A DNA stretch of 64,000 bases from Massilia sp. Leaf139 (GTDB lineage Bacteria > Pseudomonadota > Gammaproteobacteria > Burkholderiales > Burkholderiaceae_D): positions 516,134-580,133 of the forward strand of contig NZ_LMOJ01000025.1 of assembly GCF_001424165.1 (NCBI RefSeq), read 5' to 3'. A program made the position numbers and the translations under genes. Positions 59,457-64,000 of the stretch are shown here, in pieces (within the stretch, counting starts at the first letter, position 1; each line of letters begins with the position of its first letter). The notes under the pieces are model-generated. The model was not told the origin of the DNA. It ran no database searches and saw only the letters and a list, made by a program, of their open reading frames with translations.

Positions 59457-61213
59457 AGACCGGCTGGCAGGTGTTGTCGACCCAGTCGCGCGCCACCTTC
59501 TGGCGCTCGCTGCAGGCGCTGACGGTGACGCGGATCGTGATCGCGCTGGTGCTGCTGCTCTACCTTGCTTTCGACGTGCAGGGCGGCGGCTCGCGCGCCT
59601 TGCCGATCTACGCGACCACCTGCTTCTTCTACCTGGGCGCGGCCGTCTGCTTCAGCGCGCTGACCCTGTTCTGGCGGCGCCGCTTCACGCTCCAGCTGAC
59701 GCTGCAGATCGCCTTCGACCTGGGCGTCATTTCGCTCCTGTACCTGGCTGCCGGCGGCGTGCGCAGCGGCCTGGGCATCCTGTACCTGTTCCCGCTGGCC
59801 GGAGCGGCGATCCTGGCGCCGTTGGTGCCGGCCCTGTTCTCGGCCGCGCTGGCGACCTTGTTCATCCTGGCCGACGCCGCCTGGCAGCTGTTCACGGACG
59901 ACGGCGAACCGGCCCTGATGCAGGTGGGGATGACCGGCATCGCCTTCTTCGCCGTGGTCTGGCTGGTGAACCGGCTGGCGGCGCGCCTGATCGGCCAGGA
60001 AGAGCTGGCGGCCCAGCGCGGCATCGATTTGCAGGTGCAGCAGGCGATCAACGAGATCGTGATCGCGGACGTGGGCGACGGCGTGCTGGTGGTCGGCGCC
60101 GACGGGCGCATCCACACGGCCAATCCGGCGGCCCGGCGCATGCTAGGAATGGAAGCGGCGGCCGGCCTGCAGCTCGATGCCTTGCCGGGACTGGAGCCGG
60201 TGGCGCATGCCTTCGACGCCTGGATCGGGGTGGCGGCGGACGCGCCGCAGGCGCTGGCCGCGATCGAGCCGGTGCCGGGCGAGGCCGGGCCCGACGCGGC
60301 GTATGTCATATTAAAACCCTACCAGGAAGTGGCGGTCGGCGAAGCGGGCCTGCGCGCGCGGCGCGACCAGCCGGCGCACCTGAAGCTGCGCTTCGCGCGG
60401 GTGGCTGCCGGCGGCGGCGCGCCGGCGCGCAGCGTGATCTTCCTGCAGGACGTGAGTGCCATCGAAAACCAGGCGCAGCAACTGAAACTGGCTTCGATGG
60501 GACGCCTGACGGCCAGCATCGCGCACGAGGTAAGAAATCCCTTGTCGGCGATCGGCCACGCCACTGCCTTGTTAGCGGAAGACCTCCACGGCAAGGCCGA
60601 GGTGCGCCTGTTGAAAATCATCGGCGACAACGTGGCGCGCGTGAACCGCATGGTCGAGGACATCCTGCAGCTCTCGCGCAAGGCCCAGCCGTATGCGGAA
60701 CCGGTGCAGCTGGGGCCCTTCCTGCTCGAACTGAAAAACGAGTTCTGCGAGACCCAGGGCCTGGCGGACGAGATGGTCTGGCTGGGCGGCGCCGGCGCGA
60801 TCGAGGTGCGCTTCGACGCGCTGCACCTGCGCGAGGTGCTGGTCAATTTGCTCGGCAATGCCATTCGCTATGCCAGCCGCGAGCCGGCCAGCATCCGCAT
60901 CTGGCCCGAACTCGACGCCTTCGGCACCCTGGAACTGCATGTGCAGGACGACGGCCCCGGCATCACGCCCGAGGTGCGCGCCCACCTGTTCGAGCCGTTC
61001 TATACGACCTCCAGCAAGGGCACCGGCCTGGGCCTGTACCTGGCGCGCGAGCTATGCCTGAACAACGGCGCTAAACTCGATTACGAATCGCGCTTCAGTC
61101 ACGATGGAGAGCGCACGGCACTGGGGCCGCGCAAGGCGAGCGGCCGCTTCGTCATCACCTTCGCCCGACAGCAGGCTGCCGGTGCGAGCGCCCAGCAAGA
61201 GAGGACAGTATGA
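59453..61213 (+). CDS. pilS: Sensor histidine kinase PilS
   Basis: PilS with PilR controls type IV pilin. The protein has about 586 aa. Six N-terminal membrane helices (about 20-195) come first, then a PAS domain (VVGADGRIHTANPAARRM) and HisKA with SIAHEVRNPLSAIGHA (His about 360). The HATPase domain has LLGNAIRYA, VQDDGPGI and GLGLYLAREL. No ATG is available near the start. TTG 59453 (TTGA overlap with PP0621) is chosen; GTG 59471 is the alternative. It overlaps pilR by ATGA. Confidence 0.87.
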   Translation: MKTGWQVLSTQSRATFWRSLQALTVTRIVIALVLLLYLAFDVQGGGSRALPIYATTCFFYLGAAVCFSALTLFWRRRFTLQLTLQIAFDLGVISLLYLAAGGVRSGLGILYLFPLAGAAILAPLVPALFSAALATLFILADAAWQLFTDDGEPALMQVGMTGIAFFAVVWLVNRLAARLIGQEELAAQRGIDLQVQQAINEIVIADVGDGVLVVGADGRIHTANPAARRMLGMEAAAGLQLDALPGLEPVAHAFDAWIGVAADAPQALAAIEPVPGEAGPDAAYVILKPYQEVAVGEAGLRARRDQPAHLKLRFARVAAGGGAPARSVIFLQDVSAIENQAQQLKLASMGRLTASIAHEVRNPLSAIGHATALLAEDLHGKAEVRLLKIIGDNVARVNRMVEDILQLSRKAQPYAEPVQLGPFLLELKNEFCETQGLADEMVWLGGAGAIEVRFDALHLREVLVNLLGNAIRYASREPASIRIWPELDAFGTLELHVQDDGPGITPEVRAHLFEPFYTTSSKGTGLGLYLARELCLNNGAKLDYESRFSHDGERTALGPRKASGRFVITFARQQAAGASAQQERTV

Positions 61214-62664
61214 GTTCACCCCGCATCCTGGTCGTCGACGACGAAGCCGACCTGCGCGAACTGCTCGAGATCACGCTCCTGAAAATGGGGCTGGACGTCG
61301 ACTGCGCGGCCACCCTGCGCGAGGCGCGGCGCCAGGTGGCGGACAACAGCTACGACCTGGTGCTGACCGACATGCGCCTGCCCGACGGCCTCGGCCTGGA
61401 ACTGGTGCGCGAAGTGTCGGGCAGCTCGAAGACCCCGATCGCCGTCATCACCGCCTTCGGCAGCGCCGAGAACGCCGTGGTGGCGCTGAAGGCCGGCGCC
61501 TTCGACTACGTGTCGAAACCGGTAGTGCTGGACGAGCTGCGCGTGATGGTGCGCTCGGCATTGAAACTGTCGGAAGCGCCTGTGGGGCAGGCGGGCGGGG
61601 AGGGCGGCGGCTCGCGCCTGATCGGCAATTCGCAGGCGATGCAGGCGCTGCGCGCGCAGATCGGACGCCTGGCGCGCTCGATGGCGCCGATCGCGATCAC
61701 CGGCGAGTCCGGCGCCGGCAAGGAACTGGCGGCGCGCGAAATCCACGCCCAGAGTTCGCGCGCTAGCAAACCCTTCGTTGCCGTCAACTGCGGCGCGATT
61801 CCGGAAAACCTGATGGAGTCCGAATTCTTCGGCCACCGCAAGGGCGCGTTCACGGGCGCGGGGGAAGAGCGCGACGGCTTCTTCCAGGCGGCCAACGGCG
61901 GCACCCTGATGCTCGACGAAGTGGCCGATCTGCCGCTGGCGATGCAGGTCAAATTGCTGCGCGCGATCCAAGAGCGGCGCGTGCGCAAGATCGGCGCGAC
62001 CAACGAGGAGCCGGTCGACGTGCGCATCATCAGCGCGACCCACGAGGATCTGGCCAAATGCGTCGAGACCGGGGTGTTTCGCCAGGATTTGTTCTATCGC
62101 CTGAACGTGATCGAGCTGGCGCTGCCGCCGCTGCGCGAACGCCTCGACGATCTGCCGGTGCTGACAGACGGCATCCTGGCGCGCCTGGCGGGGCCTGGTT
62201 CCACCAGTGCCGCGCTCGGGCCGGGCGTGCTGGACGCGCTGCGCGCCTATTCCTTCCCCGGCAATGTGCGCGAACTGGAAAACGTGCTGGAGCGGGCGCT
62301 GGCGTTTGCCGACGGCGGCGTGATCCAGGTCGAGGATCTGTCGCTGAAGGCGGCGCGGCCGGCGGAGACGGCGCGAAGCGAGATGGCACCGGTGGCGCCC
62401 GTTGTCGAGGTGCCGCCATCCCCCCCGCCGGCCCCGGCGGCGCCGAGCGCGGCGCCGGTCGTGCAGGAACCCGTGGGGCTCGGCCCGGCTTCCCTGCCGA
62501 GCGACCTGCCGGCCTACCTGGAACAGGTCGAGCGCGACATCATCGGACGCGCCCTGCAGCAAACCCAATTCAACCGCACCAAGACCGCCAGCCTGCTCGG
62601 CATCAGTGTCCGCCAGCTGCGCTACCAGATGCAGAAACTCGATATCCAGGCCCCGGAGAATTAA
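61210..62664 (+). CDS. pilR: Sigma54-dependent response regulator PilR
   Basis: The protein has 484 aa. The receiver has VVDDEADLREL and the phospho-Asp in LVLTDMRLP (about 55), with the Lys in YVSKPV. The AAA+ domain has GESGAGKELAAREIH and the sigma54-contact GAFTGA, then GGTLMLDEVADL. A Pro/Ala-rich linker (about 385-425) leads to a Fis-type HTH at the end (NRTKTASLLGISVRQLRYQM). It activates pilA and probably other sigma54 promoters; pilA is not in the window. Confidence 0.95.
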   Translation: MSSPRILVVDDEADLRELLEITLLKMGLDVDCAATLREARRQVADNSYDLVLTDMRLPDGLGLELVREVSGSSKTPIAVITAFGSAENAVVALKAGAFDYVSKPVVLDELRVMVRSALKLSEAPVGQAGGEGGGSRLIGNSQAMQALRAQIGRLARSMAPIAITGESGAGKELAAREIHAQSSRASKPFVAVNCGAIPENLMESEFFGHRKGAFTGAGEERDGFFQAANGGTLMLDEVADLPLAMQVKLLRAIQERRVRKIGATNEEPVDVRIISATHEDLAKCVETGVFRQDLFYRLNVIELALPPLRERLDDLPVLTDGILARLAGPGSTSAALGPGVLDALRAYSFPGNVRELENVLERALAFADGGVIQVEDLSLKAARPAETARSEMAPVAPVVEVPPSPPPAPAAPSAAPVVQEPVGLGPASLPSDLPAYLEQVERDIIGRALQQTQFNRTKTASLLGISVRQLRYQMQKLDIQAPEN

Positions 62665-62668
62665 TAAC

Positions 62669-62839
62669 ATGCCTAAATTACTACGGTATGCCGCCCTGGC
62701 GATCGCCCTGATCGCTGCCTTCATGTGGATGAAGCACGAACGCGCCGCCGACGCCTGCCGCAAGGCCGGCGGGCAGTGGGACGGGGCGGCGAACGCTTGC
62801 GTGCCGGCGGCGCCGGCGGCGGGCAGCCGGGCGGGGTAA
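62669..62839 (+). CDS. Small single-pass membrane or exported protein
   Basis: The protein has 56 aa starting MPKLLRYAALAI, 4 bp after pilR. One hydrophobic helix (about 6-20) is followed by DACRKAGGQWDGAANACVP with two Cys about 14 residues apart, possibly a disulfide outside the membrane. The ribosome site is poor (GGAGAATTAATAAC). It was found from the frame after pilR; similar small genes behind pilR are plausible but I do not recognise the family. Confidence 0.6.
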   Translation: MPKLLRYAALAIALIAAFMWMKHERAADACRKAGGQWDGAANACVPAAPAAGSRAG

Positions 62840-63077
62840 ACGCGTGGCGCACGCCAAGTTTGTGTCATCTCAAGCCTGAACTTGTCAAAAAGCGTTGCCT
62901 TTTCGCCAGTGCAAAATCGTATCGTGTGCACGGCGATTGAGCAGGGTTCGCGGCGGCTGAACAAGCTTTAAGCAGCAGGTTAGTGCCCACTTACTCGCAA
63001 GCGCGCATTCGAAGTCGAAGCCGACGATGTCAAGAGTCACGCGCACAAAAAACGCCGGATTTTGAAAATTTAATCAC

Positions 63078-63107
63078 TTGCGGCTTGCGGCGGCCAAGTA
63101 CTACAAT
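63078..63107 (+). promoter_or_regulatory. Probable nrdA promoter
   Basis: TTGCGG (63078-63083) and TACAAT (63102-63107) are 18 bp apart. The first NrdR-like box overlaps this -10. Confidence 0.45.
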
Positions 63108-63142
63108 TAGTCCATTGTCAAACCACGGCACTATATCTAGTG
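63100..63142. promoter_or_regulatory. Pair of NrdR boxes
   Basis: CACTATATCTAGTG at 63129-63142 differs by one base from a perfect NrdR palindrome (ACACTATATATAGTGT core). ACTACAATTAGT at 63100-63111 is a second, weaker copy with the same ACTA...TAGT ends. The centres are 30 bp apart, three helical turns, as usual for NrdR sites in front of ribonucleotide reductase genes. Confidence 0.75.
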
Positions 63143-63378
63143 GTAGCAGACTCAAGCATAAGAGACAGTTATTGCAGCACGGCAGCAAATCAGCGTCCTT
63201 GCTTCACCATGCTTCAAACCCGATAAATCCAATGGCAGCACCATTGTCCAGCCCGGTAATCACCGGCTGGCAGGGGTTCGTTTTGCTCCTTGTTTTTTAG
63301 TTAATTTACTGGCCGCCCGCTCTGCGGGCACCGATCGACAACATAGGCGGCAGCCCGACTGCCCTTCCTGGAGGCCCC

Positions 63379-64000
63379 ATGCAGACTTCTCAAGACATTT
63401 CCATCCACCCGCACGCGGCCTCCGGAACGGCTGCCGGCACGAACAACGCCGCCGAACTGGCCGCGCGCGCCGACTACCGTATCCTGCGCCGTAACGGCGC
63501 CGTCGTGCCTTTCGAGCCGAACAAGATCTCGGTCGCGATGACCAAGGCCTTCCTGGCGGTCGCCGGCGGCCAGGGCGCCGCGTCGGCCCGCATCCGCGAG
63601 CTGGTGGAAGAGCTGACCAACAACGTGGTCGCCAACCTGATGCGCCGCCAGCCGAACGGCGGCACCTTCCACATCGAAGATGTGCAGGATCAGGTGGAAC
63701 TGTCCTTGATGCGCTCGGGCGAGCACGATGTCGCACGCGCCTATGTGCTGTACCGCGCCAAGCAGATGGAAGAGCGCCGCGCCGCCAAGGAAGCCGCCGG
63801 CACCCAGCAGGTGGCCGCGCCCCAGATCCACGTGGTCGACGGCGGCCAGCGCCTGCCGCTGGACATCAACGACGTGCATGCCCTGGTGAACGCCGCCTGC
63901 GCCGGCCTGGAAAAGCACGTCGACGCCGAGGCGATCGTCGCCGAGACCCTGCGCAACCTGTACGACGGCGTGCCGGTCGAAGAGCTGCACAAGTCCGCCA
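63379..64000 (+). CDS. nrdA: Ribonucleoside-diphosphate reductase, alpha subunit (3' truncated by window end)
   Basis: NrdA makes deoxyribonucleotides. GGAGG before ATG 63379 marks the start. The visible 207 aa hold a 30-residue Ala/Asn-rich head, then an ATP-cone: ILRRNGAVVPFEPNKISVAM (about 36-55), LTNNVVANLMRR, and SGEHDVARAYVLYRAKQMEE. A second linker leads toward the catalytic barrel. Two cone-like stretches (36-135 and 150-207) are typical of long class Ia enzymes. The barrel and active Cys lie past the window. Confidence 0.9.
   Translation, partial: MQTSQDISIHPHAASGTAAGTNNAAELAARADYRILRRNGAVVPFEPNKISVAMTKAFLAVAGGQGAASARIRELVEELTNNVVANLMRRQPNGGTFHIEDVQDQVELSLMRSGEHDVARAYVLYRAKQMEERRAAKEAAGTQQVAAPQIHVVDGGQRLPLDINDVHALVNAACAGLEKHVDAEAIVAETLRNLYDGVPVEELHKSA

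Larger units (their letters stand above)
62840..63378. other. Intergenic region before nrdA (539 bp, no gene)
   Basis: The left part (62840-63075) shows only scattered T-rich stretches. The right part holds the nrdA control region described separately. A GCCCGC-TCT-GCGGGC hairpin (63315-63329) lies in the nrdA leader. A 105-codon plus-strand frame (62983-63300) has Ser/Arg-rich, irregular composition and overlaps the NrdR boxes, so it is not called. Confidence 0.7.

Noticed and set aside
62983..63300. 105-codon plus-strand frame before nrdA
   Set aside because: It covers the NrdR boxes and promoter, has irregular Ser/Arg composition and no ribosome site.
1..64000. CRISPR array, prophage or insertion sequence
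   Set aside because: No regular spaced repeats, integrase, transposase or phage structural genes were seen.

Overview
The window comes from a high-GC betaproteobacterium of the order Burkholderiales. The best guess is Oxalobacteraceae, near Massilia/Telluria. This rests on gene content and order: ffh next to a ccsA/ypjD-like gene, a PP0621-type gene and pilSR; a DUF1841 gene; NrdR-type control of nrdA; and many short palindromes with a GTAGGG head. The DNA reads as ordinary chromosome. No rRNA, tRNA, insertion sequence, prophage or CRISPR array was seen.

Layout. 1-3 kb: the tail of an unrecognised gene, then paaZ (phenylacetate catabolism) and a cupin. 3-6 kb, minus strand: a HAD phosphatase, a small conserved protein, a LOV blue-light histidine kinase with an apparent frameshift at its start, and a solute-binding protein without signal peptide. 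6.1-10.4 kb: a five-gene operon (PadR, DUF2812, secreted S33 hydrolase, NatA/NatB-like ABC exporter) behind a near-consensus promoter with a palindromic operator. 10.7-18.3 kb: rsgA, argH, an NTF2-like secreted protein, a GNAT, a secreted cyanophycinase, an alpha/beta hydrolase cut by an in-frame amber codon, and a secreted M64 metallopeptidase. 18.5-27.4 kb: a secreted Ala/Lys-rich protein, a cluster of palindromes, then parE-hscC-djlC-like-parC, in which a chaperone pair sits between the two topoisomerase IV genes. 27.5-30 kb: a LexA box before a double pseudo-receiver gene, a class I amidotransferase, and a Fur box before a small gene. 30-37.6 kb: YbdK ligase with a CPA2 antiporter, a CPBP protease, a saccharopine-dehydrogenase-like/DUF4166 pair, and a MoxR-GNAT-VWA operon. 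37.7-40 kb: two small cytochromes c and a SulP transporter behind a terminator-like hairpin.

40-46.7 kb holds four paralogous exported proteins, three in one tandem operon. Each has two retropepsin-like domains followed by Sel1/TPR-like helices. This is the strongest candidate for an undescribed system in the window. 46.9-53.7 kb: rppH, proS, a lytic transglycosylase, two tandem alkaline phosphatases and a SWIB-domain nucleoid-type protein. 54-64 kb: ffh, a sulfonate/taurine-type ABC operon, ccsA-like, PP0621-type, pilS, pilR, a small membrane protein, and the start of nrdA behind two NrdR-box-like sites.

Theme. Much of the window encodes exported hydrolases and nutrient scavenging: S33 and M64 peptidases, cyanophycinase, alkaline phosphatases, retropepsin-like proteins and a sulfonate-type importer. 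This would suit a soil or plant-associated heterotroph, which is inference. Housekeeping genes (rsgA, argH, parE/parC, rppH, proS, ffh, nrdA) lie between the accessory blocks. Residue positions are counted from the translated sequence and may be off by a few. Family names rest on recognised motifs, not on database searches.
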